Part shown: one piece after another, positions 34,554 through 43,811 of the stretch
Layout of the letters: each line of letters begins with the position of its first letter
Position numbering within the stretch: position 1 is the stretch's first letter
From: RGIG995 sp045543655
Lineage (GTDB): Bacteria; Bacillota; Clostridia; Oscillospirales; UBA644
Reading direction: 5' to 3'
DNA length: 64,000 bases
Assembly: GCA_045543655.1 (NCBI GenBank)
Contig: JAZPXN010000008.1
Coordinates: 11,925-75,924, forward strand
Position numbers and translations under genes: made by a program
The notes under the pieces: model-generated
The model's database searches: none
Told to the model about the DNA's origin: nothing
Seen by the model: only the letters and a program-made list of their open reading frames with translations

Positions 34554-35629
34554 TTTTTGTCCCCCCTATGAAGCCGGAGCCTCGCCCGCAGGTCAAAGAG
34601 CCGGCAATGGTCGGTATACAGCGCAATGCTGACGGCGGCGGCAAGCAGAATGATTCCGGCGCAGACCGTTCGCAATGCCTGGGATTGAGTCAAGGGATAA
34701 AAGCCGGGCAACGCGCCTACCAGCAAAGCCAGGGAGCAGACCGCCGTCCCCATATGGGGTTGCTCGGGCAGGGCCGCCGTAGCGGTTCCAAGGCAGACGG
34801 CAGAGGGGACCCACAGGGCCGTGAGCCCGATGCAGTACAGCCAGGGAATATGGGTGAATACCGTCAGCAATACTGCCGCCGCGCCGAAGGCCGCCGCCAC
34901 CGTTTTCCGGGGGCCGAAGCGATCGGCCAGAAATCCGCCCACGGCCCGTCCCGTCATGGCGCAGGCCGCCGGGATCAAAAGGAGCCATCCCTTCGCCCAG
35001 GCGGGGGGAAGAAAGGCAACCGTCAGAGCGATGGCCAGCAGCGGAATCAAGGTCAATCCCAGCTTCGCGGCGTCGGGAAAGAGCCCGGTGACGCTGTGCC
35101 GGAAGGAGCGGATCCGCCGGGGATATTTCCGGGCCTCCGCAAATAAGAAGCAGGCAAGTGCCATCCCCGTCAGAAGAATCGCCAGTATCCATCCCTTCAG
35201 ATTGGTCTGCCGGGACAAAACCGTTCCCAGGGCGGCGCCGAAGACCCCCGGGGCGATCACGCCGCCGATCCGGGTGAAATATCCCCGGGCGAAGGCGACG
35301 CTTTCTCCCAATGCTCCCGTGTGGAACAGCGCGCTCCCCAGCGCGGCGGGGAAGAGGGTAAACCAAGCCCATTTCGTGGGCAGAAGGCAGGCCGCGGCCA
35401 CCAAAAGACACCCCACGGCCTGGGAATGGATCCGGGGAAGCTCGTCGAGGATCATGGCCAAAAAGGGGCGGCAGCCGTAGGACAGAATCAAAAAAATCAG
35501 ATATCCGGCGCCGATCAGCACCGTGGTTCCGGCGGTACGGGTGAAGACGCCGGCCAACAGGAAATAGCAGGCCAGGTCTACCGCCAGATGGGCGACGCCT
35601 TCGGTGATGCAGGCTTCCTTGCGGGGCAT
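34550..35629 (-). CDS. MFS-type transporter
   Basis: A 359-residue polytopic membrane protein with about eleven or twelve hydrophobic helices and the MFS loop signature GGFLADRFGPRKTV (after the sixth helix), plus RIGGVIAPGVFGAALG. It is short for the superfamily. Substrate not predictable. Own promoter at 35669-35697; followed by a coupled small membrane protein. Confidence 0.75.
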   Translation of the reverse strand: MPRKEACITEGVAHLAVDLACYFLLAGVFTRTAGTTVLIGAGYLIFLILSYGCRPFLAMILDELPRIHSQAVGCLLVAAACLLPTKWAWFTLFPAALGSALFHTGALGESVAFARGYFTRIGGVIAPGVFGAALGTVLSRQTNLKGWILAILLTGMALACFLFAEARKYPRRIRSFRHSVTGLFPDAAKLGLTLIPLLAIALTVAFLPPAWAKGWLLLIPAACAMTGRAVGGFLADRFGPRKTVAAAFGAAAVLLTVFTHIPWLYCIGLTALWVPSAVCLGTATAALPEQPHMGTAVCSLALLVGALPGFYPLTQSQALRTVCAGIILLAAAVSIALYTDHCRLFDLRARLRLHRGDKK

Positions 35630-35668
35630 GGGAACCCTTCTTTCTTTTTTAGAGTGTATTATATCTTA

Positions 35669-35697
35669 AGTATACCATTTTTTCTTCGCAATGTCAA
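35669..35697 (-). promoter_or_regulatory. Promoter of the MFS operon
   Basis: TTGACA and TATACT, 17-bp spacing, about 40 bases before the start. Confidence 0.75.
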
Positions 35698-35717
35698 GTT
35701 TTTGCCCCGTTTCCCTC

Positions 35718-35747
35718 TTGACTTTTTCGGTGAAAATATGGTAAAAT
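35718..35747 (+). promoter_or_regulatory. Promoter of the DUF2156-GH20 operon
   Basis: TTGACT (35718-35723) and TAAAAT (35742-35747), 18-bp spacing. Confidence 0.65.
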
Positions 35748-35785
35748 AAGAAGCAGAACAAATTATTATGCAAAAGGGAACGATT

Positions 35786-36667
35786 ATGCTGATCTTTCAT
35801 CCCCTGACCCCGGAAATGATTCCCCGGCTGCGGACGGAATTTTCCCGTCCCGTTCCCCGTACCTGCGATTATTCCGTGGGCGGGATGATGCTCTGGCGAG
35901 ACTATTTTCAGGTCTCCTTTGCCGAGGTGGGGAATTCGCTGATTTTCCGGCTTCGCCTTCCCGACGGCACCGAGGCCTTTCAGGTGCCTGCCGATCCGGA
36001 TCCTGCCTTGATTCTGCAGATCCGGGAGCATTGCCGGGTCGCAGATTCGCCCTGCCGCTTCGCTCTGGTCCCTGCCGAGCGGAAGGATCTGTTTTTCACC
36101 CTCTTCGATTCCGTTACCGTTACCGATCAGCGGGAGTGGTACGATTATCTTTACCGCAAGGAGGATCTGATCACCTACGCCGGTAAAAAATTGCGGGGTC
36201 AGCGGAATCACGTCAATAAATTCCTGGCCGCTCATGCCTCCTGGGATTTCGTCTCCGGGACGGTCGCAGACCTTCCCGCCCTTCGGGAGTTTTACGGGAA
36301 ATTCAAGGAATTTAACCGGAAAGACGCCCCCACCTGGGTGGAGGAGGAGCGAAAGATGGAGGAGGTTTTCGACCGCTTCGGCGAGTACGCCTTTCATTGT
36401 GGAATCCTGCGGGCAGACGGTCATATCGTCGGTTTCTCTTTGGGGGAGACCGTGGGGGATACCCTTATCGTCCATACCGAAAAGGCCGACCGGAACGTAC
36501 CCGGCGCTTATCCTATGCTGGCTTCCCGGTTTACCGAGGCCTTTGCGGGGCCGTCCGTCCGTTACGTCAACCGGGAGGACGATTCCGGAGACGAGGGTCT
36601 GCGGGCGGCGAAGCTGTCCTATCACCCCTGTGCCTTATTGGAAAAATCTTTGATCGAAATCAAATAA
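35786..36667 (+). CDS. DUF2156 (MprF C-terminal-like) protein
   Basis: A 293-residue cytoplasmic protein of the DUF2156 family, a double-GNAT fold related to the aminoacyl-transferring domain of phosphatidylglycerol lysyltransferase. Visible family features: GGMMLWRDYF near the N-terminus, KKLRGQRNHVNKF in the middle, and YVNREDDSGDEGLRAAKLSYHP near the C-terminus. Start at 35786 has AAGGGA six bases upstream; an ATG 18 bases earlier has none. Stand-alone members are of unproven function. Followed by GH20 in the same direction. Confidence 0.85.
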   Translation: MLIFHPLTPEMIPRLRTEFSRPVPRTCDYSVGGMMLWRDYFQVSFAEVGNSLIFRLRLPDGTEAFQVPADPDPALILQIREHCRVADSPCRFALVPAERKDLFFTLFDSVTVTDQREWYDYLYRKEDLITYAGKKLRGQRNHVNKFLAAHASWDFVSGTVADLPALREFYGKFKEFNRKDAPTWVEEERKMEEVFDRFGEYAFHCGILRADGHIVGFSLGETVGDTLIVHTEKADRNVPGAYPMLASRFTEAFAGPSVRYVNREDDSGDEGLRAAKLSYHPCALLEKSLIEIK

Positions 36668-36695
36668 CGCAAATCTGAAAAGCGAGGTATTCGTG

Positions 36696-38147
36696 ATGAA
36701 AACACCCATTCCCCGTCCGAAAAAATTTCTCCGGACCGACCGTACCGTCCCCGCGGCCTTCGCCGTTACCGGCTTTGATCCGGTCTTTGAGCCCGCCGTC
36801 CGGGTTTTTCGGGATTACGCCTTCCGCGCCTTTGGAGAAGCCGTCAACGGTTCCGGGCAGATTTTGCTGGATCTCGTCCCCGATCTGCAGGACTCCTATA
36901 CGATTTCCGTGGGAGATGAGATCGTCGTCTCCGCTCGGGATAACGTGGGGATGAATCACGCCTTCGCCACCCTGCTCCAGCTGGTAGAAGAGGAAGACGG
37001 CGCCCTGGTTTTGCCCCGCTGTGAGATCTCCGATACCCCCGACAGCGATTGGCGGGGGCTGATGGTGGATCTTGCCCGGTGCTGGCACGAGGCCCCCTAT
37101 CTTTTCGCCGTGGCCGATCTTTGCTGGCTTTATAAGATCAACCGTCTGCAGTTACATCTGACCGACGATCAGGGCATCCGCTTCCCCTTCCGCTGCTTCC
37201 CCGAGGTGGTATCTGCGGAGCATTATACGGAGGAGGAACTGAGATCCCTGATTGCCTATTGCTCCGACCGTGGCGTTTCCCTCGTTCCCGAGATCGATGC
37301 TCCCGGTCACGCCCGGGCCTTCAATACCAACTATCCCGCCGTATTCGGCACCGCGCCCGAGCAATCCTCTCAGAATACCACCGCCCAGGCCGCGATCGTT
37401 TCGGGCATTATGCGGGCGGACGAGGTCACCTTCGACGCCCTGAACAAGATCTTTACCGAGGTGGCGGAATTCTTCTCCGATTCCCCCTATATCCATATCG
37501 GCGGTGACGAGGCGGACATCCGGAAATGGGACGAATGCCCCGTTTCGGTGGCTTACCGGGAGTCCCACGGGCTGAAGGACGTTCACGAGCTGTACGGACA
37601 TTACGTCGCCCGGCTCTGCGATATGGTCATCGCCCTTGGCCGCACCCCCGTGGTGTGGGAGGGCTTTGCCAAGGAATGCAATCATATGATCTCCAAAAAG
37701 GCGCTGGTCTTTGCCTGGGAGTCTTATTATCAGCTGGCCCCCGATCTTCTGGCCGGCGGATTTGATATCGTCAACGTGGCCTGGAAGCCGCTCTACGTAG
37801 TGCCCCGCGCCAAAAAGTGGGATCCGGAGGAGATCCTTGATTGGGAAAAGAACGTCTGGACCCATTGGTGGGAGAAATCCGTGGCCAGCGTGACCCCCAT
37901 CGAGGTCTCCAAAAACGCCCCGATCCACGGCGGACAGATGTGCGTATGGGGGGATAAAATGCAGCCTACGGCCTCCTGGGCCAAGGTGGCCACCCGCGAG
38001 GAAATGATCCGGGAATCCTACGCCGATCTCCGCTACCGCCTGCCTGCCCTTGCGGAAAAAACCTGGAATTCCTACAACTCCCCCGACAAGGCCGCCTTTA
38101 TGGCCGATCTGAAGGCCCGGGACGCCCTGCTGGAAAAGATCCTCTGA
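36696..38147 (+). CDS. Beta-N-acetylhexosaminidase, glycoside hydrolase family 20
   Basis: Family 20 exo-hexosaminidase, 483 residues, releasing GlcNAc or GalNAc from glycan ends by substrate-assisted catalysis. The catalytic pair is Asp271-Glu272 in HIGGDEAD; the preceding LQLHLTDDQGIRFP and EIDAPGHARAF are family motifs. No signal peptide, so it acts inside the cell on imported oligosaccharides or recycled wall fragments. The ATG at 36696 is preferred over GTG at 36693 by spacing to GAGG. Confidence 0.9.
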   Translation: MKTPIPRPKKFLRTDRTVPAAFAVTGFDPVFEPAVRVFRDYAFRAFGEAVNGSGQILLDLVPDLQDSYTISVGDEIVVSARDNVGMNHAFATLLQLVEEEDGALVLPRCEISDTPDSDWRGLMVDLARCWHEAPYLFAVADLCWLYKINRLQLHLTDDQGIRFPFRCFPEVVSAEHYTEEELRSLIAYCSDRGVSLVPEIDAPGHARAFNTNYPAVFGTAPEQSSQNTTAQAAIVSGIMRADEVTFDALNKIFTEVAEFFSDSPYIHIGGDEADIRKWDECPVSVAYRESHGLKDVHELYGHYVARLCDMVIALGRTPVVWEGFAKECNHMISKKALVFAWESYYQLAPDLLAGGFDIVNVAWKPLYVVPRAKKWDPEEILDWEKNVWTHWWEKSVASVTPIEVSKNAPIHGGQMCVWGDKMQPTASWAKVATREEMIRESYADLRYRLPALAEKTWNSYNSPDKAAFMADLKARDALLEKIL

Positions 38148-38188
38148 TCTGCCACCCTTTGCTTCTATCGTAAGAAACGGCACGTACC

Positions 38189-38213
38189 AAAAACGGTGCG
38201 CGCCGTTTTTTTA
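38189..38213 (+). terminator. GH20 terminator
   Basis: AAAACGG / CCGTTTT stem around TGCGCG, followed by T-rich sequence. Confidence 0.7.
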
Positions 38214-38219
38214 GCCAAA

Positions 38220-38252
38220 AATACACCTCTCCCGTGGGTGGGAGAGGTGTGG
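38220..38252 (-). terminator. Terminator of the DUF5684 gene
   Basis: ACACCTCTCCCA / TGGGAGAGGTGT type stem with ATTTTTGG following on the minus strand. Confidence 0.7.
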
Positions 38253-38272
38253 AGATCTTTGCTTTTCCGGGA

Positions 38273-38905
38273 TTATTCGGCGGGAGCTTCTTCGGCGGGC
38301 TTTGCGGCAGGCTCTGCGGCAGGCTCTGCGGGTGCTTCCGCAGGCGTTTCTTCTGCGGCGGCTTTGGCTTCTTCTTCCGCCCTTGCGGCTAATACGGCGG
38401 CGTAGGCGGCTTCCTTTTCCGCTTCCAGCGCCTTTTTGGCCTCATAGCGAAGATGCTTGTCCTTGCCAAGGCCCAGGATGGGGATGAAAATCCCGGGCAA
38501 CAGGAACAGACCCAAGGTATAACCGATGCCCCGGCCGAAGGATTCGGACAGCTTCTGAATGGTGATGATAAACACCAGGATATTGATGCCGGGCAGAAGC
38601 ATAAACAGGAAATAGGCCCCGTTGCCCCAGGCCACGTTGAAAAATTCGATGGCGCCGTAAACGGGAATCAGATTGGCCCAGCCGGGACGGCCGGCTTTGG
38701 TATAAATTCTCCACCAGGAGACGATCAGCAGAACGAGATACGCAAGGCCGATCAGGATGCCGAGAATCAGGAAGATCAGTCCGACGACGCCTGCGCCGTC
38801 AAAGCTGATGTTGCCGGGGTTGAACCCGCCTGCGCCGCCGCCCGCACCGTCGGGGGCTCCGGCCATGCCGGGTCCGTTGACTGCCGATTGCATTTCTTCA
38901 AACAT
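38273..38905 (-). CDS. DUF5684 membrane protein with Ala/Pro/Glu-rich tail
   Basis: A 210-residue membrane protein. After a Gly-rich start it has three or four helices with the DUF5684 pattern WWRIYTKAGRPGWANLIPVYGAIEFF and ITIQKLSESFGRGIGYTLGLFLLPGIFIPILGLGK. The C-terminal 50 residues are an AEEEAKAAAEETPAEAPAEPAAEP low-complexity tail that would face the cytoplasm. Function of the family is unknown. A paralogue without the tail lies at 46616-47029. Own promoter at 38964-38992. Confidence 0.8.
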   Translation of the reverse strand: MFEEMQSAVNGPGMAGAPDGAGGGAGGFNPGNISFDGAGVVGLIFLILGILIGLAYLVLLIVSWWRIYTKAGRPGWANLIPVYGAIEFFNVAWGNGAYFLFMLLPGINILVFIITIQKLSESFGRGIGYTLGLFLLPGIFIPILGLGKDKHLRYEAKKALEAEKEAAYAAVLAARAEEEAKAAAEETPAEAPAEPAAEPAAKPAEEAPAE

Positions 38906-38963
38906 TTTGAGTTTCCTCCTCTTTTTTCGGTGTGAATTCCATGCCCTTCACACTCTTTTCTTT

Positions 38964-38992
38964 ATTGTAGCACATTCTTACAAAAATGTCAA
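38964..38992 (-). promoter_or_regulatory. Promoter of the DUF5684 gene
   Basis: TTGACA and TACAAT, 17-bp spacing. Confidence 0.75.
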
Positions 38993-39075
38993 GAACTTTT
39001 GCAGATCGGAGGGGGATTGTCGCATATTCCGAAAAAAAAACAGGCGATTTTTCCATAAAAATGCAGAAATAAAAC

Positions 39076-39104
39076 TTGACAAATCCGCCGTTGCTTGCTA
39101 TAAT
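39076..39104 (+). promoter_or_regulatory. Promoter of the PHP gene
   Basis: TTGACA (39076-39081) and TATAAT (39099-39104), 17-bp spacing. Confidence 0.8.
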
Positions 39105-39132
39105 AAAAGAAAAAAAACAGGGGGAAATTCTT

Positions 39133-40206
39133 ATGAACGTAACCGTACAGGATATTCTGAAGCTGGAAGGTCATTATCTCGGCCGTAAGGCTCTGTTTGG
39201 AGATCTTCACAATCACGCCGACACCAGCGACCGCAGTGACGGCACCCGGCCCTTGTCTCATTGGAGAGGGGCGCTGGAGGCGCTGAAGGTGGATTTTGCC
39301 GCCATTCTCGACCACGGTCAGGTGGAGCATATGTACAAGCCCGAATGGGAAGACGGTCTGTTCCTGGGCGCTACCGAGCCCGGCACCTGGTTTACCGACA
39401 GCAAGGCCGAAAAGCCCTGCATCCACTATAACATTCTCTTCGAAGACGCCAAGCCCATGGAGGCCCTTCTGGAGGCCTTCCCGGAATACGAATACACCGG
39501 CGGCGAGCACGGTCGGTTCAAGTATCCCAAATTCACCCTGGAGCGCTTCGGGGAGTTGGTGGATTTCATTATGGCCAACGACGGCTTCTTCGTTCATCCC
39601 CATCCCAAGCAGGTCATGGTCTCCGACGATCCGCTGGATTATCTTTTCCGGGAATATACCGGGCTTGAGGTGATTTACGGGGACTACCGCAACGATATGA
39701 CCAAGGCCAATTATCAGCTTTGGCTGGAGCTTCTTGCTCTGGATAAAAAGGTCTACGCCACCGGCGGCAACGATAACCACGCCGTGGCCTCCGACGCGGG
39801 GCTGACCTGCATTTATTCCGAAGAAAAGAAAAACAAGCGCTATATTCAGCATCTCCGGGAAGGGGATATCACCTGTGGCTCCGTGGGCATCAAGATGTGC
39901 ATGGGCGATACGAAAATGGGCGGCGAATGCGACTTTGCCAAGCAGCGCGTGGTGGTAGGCGTTTCCGATTTTCATCGCAGCGTGAAGAACCCCGAGCACG
40001 GCTATCGCATCGATCTCTATAACGATAAAGGACTGGTCTGCAGTAAGGAATTCTCCTGCGAGGAGCCCGCTTATCTGGTGGCCGCCGCCGACGTCAACGC
40101 CAAGTTCTACCGGGCGGAGGTCGTCGACGTCAACAACGGCTACCGCATCGGCATCGGGAACCCCATCTGGAATTGCCCGCCCGCTCCCGAAGAGACCGCC
40201 GAATAA
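39133..40206 (+). CDS. PHP-domain metal-dependent phosphoesterase-like protein
   Basis: A 357-residue protein with a PHP-type metal site: FGDLHNHADTSDRSDGT (motif I, residues about 22-38), AAILDHGQVEHM (motif II region), a mid-region HPHPKQV and GGNDNHAVASDAG near 215. PHP enzymes hydrolyse phosphoesters with two or three metal ions, but the substrate here is unknown. No signal peptide. Start at 39133 follows GGGGGAA; an earlier in-frame start overlaps the -35 box. Monocistronic with a good terminator. Confidence 0.75.
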   Translation: MNVTVQDILKLEGHYLGRKALFGDLHNHADTSDRSDGTRPLSHWRGALEALKVDFAAILDHGQVEHMYKPEWEDGLFLGATEPGTWFTDSKAEKPCIHYNILFEDAKPMEALLEAFPEYEYTGGEHGRFKYPKFTLERFGELVDFIMANDGFFVHPHPKQVMVSDDPLDYLFREYTGLEVIYGDYRNDMTKANYQLWLELLALDKKVYATGGNDNHAVASDAGLTCIYSEEKKNKRYIQHLREGDITCGSVGIKMCMGDTKMGGECDFAKQRVVVGVSDFHRSVKNPEHGYRIDLYNDKGLVCSKEFSCEEPAYLVAAADVNAKFYRAEVVDVNNGYRIGIGNPIWNCPPAPEETAE

Positions 40207-40236
40207 GCGTTCTTTCCCTGAAAATCAAGATTTCTT

Positions 40237-40268
40237 GCGCCTCTCCCGCACGGGGGAGGCGTTTTTTT
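40237..40268 (+). terminator. PHP gene terminator
   Basis: GCGCCTCTCCCG / CGGGGGAGGCG-type stem and seven T. Confidence 0.8.
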
Positions 40269-40299
40269 GCGCATCGCCCGCACGGGGGGGGTAGATTTT

Positions 40300-40910
40300 G
40301 GGGCGCATTGGCCTTTCGGGAAGTATTTTCCCTTGTGGAAGATTTTTAAATAGTGACAGAAGGGCGGTCAATCCCTTCCGTCGCCTACGGCGCCACCTCC
40401 CCTTACTAAGGGGAGGCACGAAGATAGCGCCGCCCCTCTTTGTTACTACCCTGTCGCAGAGCGACTCTTGAATCGTGCGACATTAAAAAGATGATGCGCT
40501 GCATTGCACCTTCCCCTTTGGAAGGGGAAGGGGGACCGACGCCGCAGGCGTTGGTGGTGGGGGTAAGAAGTTTCTCTTTAAAGTAAAATCTTAATTCGGA
40601 CGATGCGCCCCCAGATTTGCCTCCCCTTAGTAAGGGGAGGTGGCAGGCGACGCCTGACGGAAGGGATTGACCGCCGCCTTGTCACCATTAAAATCTTCCA
40701 CAAGGAAAAGGCTCCCCGAAAGAGCGATGCGCCCAAAAAAGAATATGTTTCCCCTATGGTAGGGGAACAAGGAAGGCGTTGGTGGCGGGGGTAAGAAGTT
40801 TCTCTTTAAAGTAAAATCTTAATTCGGACGATGCGCCCCCCAGATTTGCCTCCCCTTAGTAAGGGGAGGTGGCAGGCGAAGCCTGACGGAAGGGATTGAC
40901 CGCCGCAATG
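40300..40910. repeat. Cluster of palindromic repeats related to the MITE-like element
   Basis: Three copies of CCTCCCCTTAGTAAGGGG with the adjacent GGAAGGGATTGACCGCC tail: 40364-40417 (inverted), 40619-40678 and 40848-40907 (direct). The first extends as an inverted copy of the second over about 115 bp (40300-40417 against 40619-40733). The block 40547-40680 is repeated at 40775-40910 (period 228), and each is preceded by a small palindrome (TTCCCCTTTGGAAGGGGAA near 40511; TTCCCCTATGGTAGGGGAA near 40749). No coding region is supported between 40269 and 40979. Confidence 0.8.
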
Positions 40911-40979
40911 TCACTGTTTTTATTTTTTTAATCTATCATGCACAAATCAAAGAACGATGAGCCCCAAAAAAACCGCGCA

Positions 40980-41015
40980 AAATGCCCCTCCTCCGGTGTA
41001 GGGAAGAGGGGCAAA
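40980..41015 (-). terminator. Terminator of DUF6528-like lipoprotein 1
   Basis: TGCCCCTC / GAGGGGCA stem followed by TTTT on the minus strand. Confidence 0.65.
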
Positions 41016-41022
41016 TATTCTA

Positions 41023-42189
41023 TTACTGATAATCCTTGGTGAAGGGCTGAACCTTATAGAATTCCCGGTGTTCGGGCTCGAAGAGAATATCGGTGACCTC
41101 GTCGAGGATCTTGGTGACCTTACCGGTGGATTCCTTGCGGAGAATGACCCGGATGCCGTCGCAGGACCAGCCCTTCGTATCGTTTCCGCCGATCTGGGAG
41201 ACCATCTCGACGACGGTTCCGTCGGGGAAGGAGGCGATGCCCTTGATGTTGGTCTTGGCGGTCAGCTTCTGGAAGCGGGAGTAATTCTTATACAGGGTCT
41301 CGGTCTCGGAATCGAACATCCACAGATACCGGCCGGAGGAAGCCCAGTATTTGCCGGGCTGGCCGTAAACGGGAGAGAAGGCGTGTCCGCCGGTTTCTCC
41401 GTTGGCAAATTTATCGCCGGAGCCGTTGATGCGGGAAATCTTGGCGTCCTTGGTTCCCATGCCGGAGACCGTGGCGGCGTAAACGCCGTCGTCTTCCAGG
41501 ACCCACAGCCATTCGTTGACGGGATCCCAGCTGACGCCGTGGCAATAGAGGCTGGGAATGGAGGAGGAGGGTCTCACCTCTCCGGCAGACAGGGGCACGT
41601 AGGCCAATGCGCCGGGATCGCTGGAGCAGGCCACCACCACGTCGCCGTTGGGCAGCATTTCAATGGAGTGGGGGCCGTTTCCGACGTTGAACTCCCAAAG
41701 GAGGGATTTTTCTTCGTAGTCGATGACACCCGCCCAGCCGGAGGAGGAGCAGGCGATGATGACGTCCTTCTCGTAGTAGGGAGAGTAGCGGTATTTGGCG
41801 GAGTCGATGCCGGCGCCGGGCTTGATCCTGCAGTTGGGATCGTCGTCGGAGTCCCATTCCCACACCACGGCCACGTCGTCGATCTTCAGGTGCTCCAGAT
41901 TATCGATGCAGGCGTCGAGATCGTAGATCACGATGCTGTGATTGGTAATATCGGTGGCGATGAACTTATGCTCCATATCGGGATCGAAGACCACGTCGTC
42001 GGGATTGGCGGGTTCTTGCTTGTCGTCGGTCTGCTGACCGTCGTCGGCGCTGCCCGAACCGGTGGAGGCGTCTGCGGAGCCGGTGGAGGCGTCTGCGGAT
42101 CCCGTATCGGTGGGAGTTTCCGTCCCGCCGCAGGCTACGAGGCCGAAGACCAGGATCAAACACAGCAGAGCTGCTAAAATTCGTTTCAT
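41023..42189 (-). CDS. DUF6528-like beta-propeller lipoprotein 1
   Basis: A 388-residue lipoprotein: signal peptide ending LVA-Cys20, a GSADAST-repeat acidic linker to about residue 60, then a propeller-like domain with repeating strands such as FIATDITNHSIVIYDLD, WEFNVGNGPHSIEMLPNGDVVVACS and HGVSWDPVNEWLWVLED. It resembles DUF6528 proteins; I assign that by pattern, not by search. The C-terminus FYKVQPFTKDYQ is shared in form with paralogues at 45400 and 56244. Surface-anchored; ligand or partner unknown. Own strong promoter. Confidence 0.7.
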   Translation of the reverse strand: MKRILAALLCLILVFGLVACGGTETPTDTGSADASTGSADASTGSGSADDGQQTDDKQEPANPDDVVFDPDMEHKFIATDITNHSIVIYDLDACIDNLEHLKIDDVAVVWEWDSDDDPNCRIKPGAGIDSAKYRYSPYYEKDVIIACSSSGWAGVIDYEEKSLLWEFNVGNGPHSIEMLPNGDVVVACSSDPGALAYVPLSAGEVRPSSSIPSLYCHGVSWDPVNEWLWVLEDDGVYAATVSGMGTKDAKISRINGSGDKFANGETGGHAFSPVYGQPGKYWASSGRYLWMFDSETETLYKNYSRFQKLTAKTNIKGIASFPDGTVVEMVSQIGGNDTKGWSCDGIRVILRKESTGKVTKILDEVTDILFEPEHREFYKVQPFTKDYQ

Positions 42190-42222
42190 AAAAACATACC
42201 CTTTCCTTTTTTAATTTTTTTT

Positions 42223-42251
42223 ATTATACCAATTTTAAGGCAATTTGTCAA
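42223..42251 (-). promoter_or_regulatory. Promoter of DUF6528-like lipoprotein 1
   Basis: TTGACA and TATAAT, 17-bp spacing. Confidence 0.8.
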
Positions 42252-42312
42252 GCGGTTTTTTCAGATTCGAAAAATCCTTCCCGGTTTTTCCTCTCTTTTC
42301 CCCCTTTCCCCC

Positions 42313-42341
42313 TTGCATTTTTCTCCGAAATGTGGTATGAT
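42313..42341 (+). promoter_or_regulatory. Promoter of the DUF5058 operon
   Basis: TTGCAT (42313-42318) and TATGAT (42336-42341), 17-bp spacing. Confidence 0.6.
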
Positions 42342-42376
42342 ATAGGATATAAAATAAACCGTAAGGAGAAATCATT

Positions 42377-43111
42377 ATGGAATTCAGCGTAAACCATCCG
42401 ATCCTGTTCGTGCTGGCCGGGATCGTCGTGGCCGCCGTTTTGGCCCAATCGGTCTTTTTCCTGATCAAGGCCTGGAAGCGGGGCGTGGCCATCGGCATGG
42501 AGAAGAAAAAGCTCCGCAGCATCGCCCTGACGGCCGGGATTTTTACCGTCGCCCCCGCCGTGGCCATCGTGATCAGCGTCATCGCCCTTTCGAAAAAGCT
42601 GGGCGTGGCCCTGCCCTGGCTCCGGCTGAGCGTGGTCGGGTCTCTTTCCTACGAGGCCATCGCCGCCGAGAATACCTCCCTTGCCATGGGGCTTTCCGGC
42701 AGTACCGCCCCTAACGCCTCTCAGTACGTCACCATCGTGTGGGTCATGACGTTGTCGATCCTGGTAGGTATCTGGCTGGTCCCCGCCATCTGCAAAAAGC
42801 TTCAGGGCGGCATGGGCAAGCTGGAAAAGCGGGATAAAAAATGGGCGGATATTTTCCAGTCCGCCATGTTTATCGGTATGATCGCCGCCTTCGTGGGCTT
42901 CGTCTTCTGTGACGTATCCGACGCCTTCTCCGGGGATTTCACCGGGCTGATTCCCGTCTGCGTCATGGCCGTTTCCGCCGTCATTATGGCGATCTGCGGG
43001 CTTCTGGCCGGGAAGTTCAAAAAGATCCATTGGATCTCCGATTACGCCCTGCCCGTGTCCCTCGTCGTGGGCATGATCAGCGCCATTCCCATCACCGCAT
43101 GGTTGTCCTGA
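42377..43111 (+). CDS. DUF5058 family membrane protein
   Basis: A 244-residue membrane protein with about six helices, of the DUF5058 family. Recognisable blocks are VLAQSVFFLIKAWKRGVAIGM near the N-terminus and GSLSYEAIAAENTSLAMGL in the middle. Its family is repeatedly found beside a second membrane protein and a peptidase. It is the first gene of a three-gene operon, separated from the next by 16 bp. A transport role, probably for the peptidase substrate or product, is inferred from context. Confidence 0.82.
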   Translation: MEFSVNHPILFVLAGIVVAAVLAQSVFFLIKAWKRGVAIGMEKKKLRSIALTAGIFTVAPAVAIVISVIALSKKLGVALPWLRLSVVGSLSYEAIAAENTSLAMGLSGSTAPNASQYVTIVWVMTLSILVGIWLVPAICKKLQGGMGKLEKRDKKWADIFQSAMFIGMIAAFVGFVFCDVSDAFSGDFTGLIPVCVMAVSAVIMAICGLLAGKFKKIHWISDYALPVSLVVGMISAIPITAWLS

Positions 43112-43127
43112 AAGGAGCGTGGATACG

Positions 43128-43793
43128 ATGAAAAAACAATTGACTTATATGGATCAGGTCCATCGCTGGGGTACCGTCTGGAATCTTTCCATGATGGTGC
43201 TGCTGCTTGCCTTCCCGGCGGCCATTATGCTGATCTTCAACGTTTTCCCCGATATGAACGGTCTGTTCCGAGGGCTCGTGGCCACCGCTCCCATGTATTG
43301 GGCCGTGGGTGTGATCGAGACGATTACCTATATCCCCATGCTGGGGGCCGGCGGATCTTATCTGTCCTTCGTCACCGGCAATATCTCCAATCTGAAGCTT
43401 CCCTGCGCCCTGAACGCGTTGGAACAGGCCAAGGTTAAGGCCAATTCCGAGGAAGGGGAGGTGGTCTCCACCATCGCCATCGCCGTTTCGTCGATCGTGA
43501 CCACTCTGATCATCGTTCTCGGCGTGGTTCTCATCACCCCCTTGACCCCCGTACTGGAATCTCCCGTTCTGACCCCGGCCTTTGATCAGATGATCCCCGC
43601 CCTTTTCGGCGGTCTTGGCGTGGTCTTCGTTTCCCGGAATTGGAAGCTGGCCGTCGCTCCCGTGACGCTGATGCTCATTCTCTTTATCGCCATTCCCGCC
43701 CTCAACTCCGGCACCGTGGGCATCATGGTTCCCGTCAGCGTGGTCTTCACTCTGATCGTCAGCCGTATTATGTATAAGAAAAATCTGCTTTAA
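43128..43793 (+). CDS. Membrane partner protein of DUF5058
   Basis: A 221-residue membrane protein with about six helices. Features: an N-terminal YMDQVHRWGTVWNLSMM amphipathic entry, and ETITYIPMLGAGGSYLSFVTGNISNLKLPCALNALEQ, a loop with Gly-rich and polar residues suited to a substrate path. The ATG at 43128 is ten bases from AAGGAG; an in-frame GTG at 43119 is too close. Together with DUF5058 it likely forms a two-component permease. Confidence 0.72.
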   Translation: MKKQLTYMDQVHRWGTVWNLSMMVLLLAFPAAIMLIFNVFPDMNGLFRGLVATAPMYWAVGVIETITYIPMLGAGGSYLSFVTGNISNLKLPCALNALEQAKVKANSEEGEVVSTIAIAVSSIVTTLIIVLGVVLITPLTPVLESPVLTPAFDQMIPALFGGLGVVFVSRNWKLAVAPVTLMLILFIAIPALNSGTVGIMVPVSVVFTLIVSRIMYKKNLL

Positions 43794-43811
43794 TCCGTAC
43801 CGAGGTGTATT

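Noticed and set aside
40300..40910. CRISPR array
   Set aside because: Repeats are long, palindromic, in both orientations and irregularly spaced; no cas genes.
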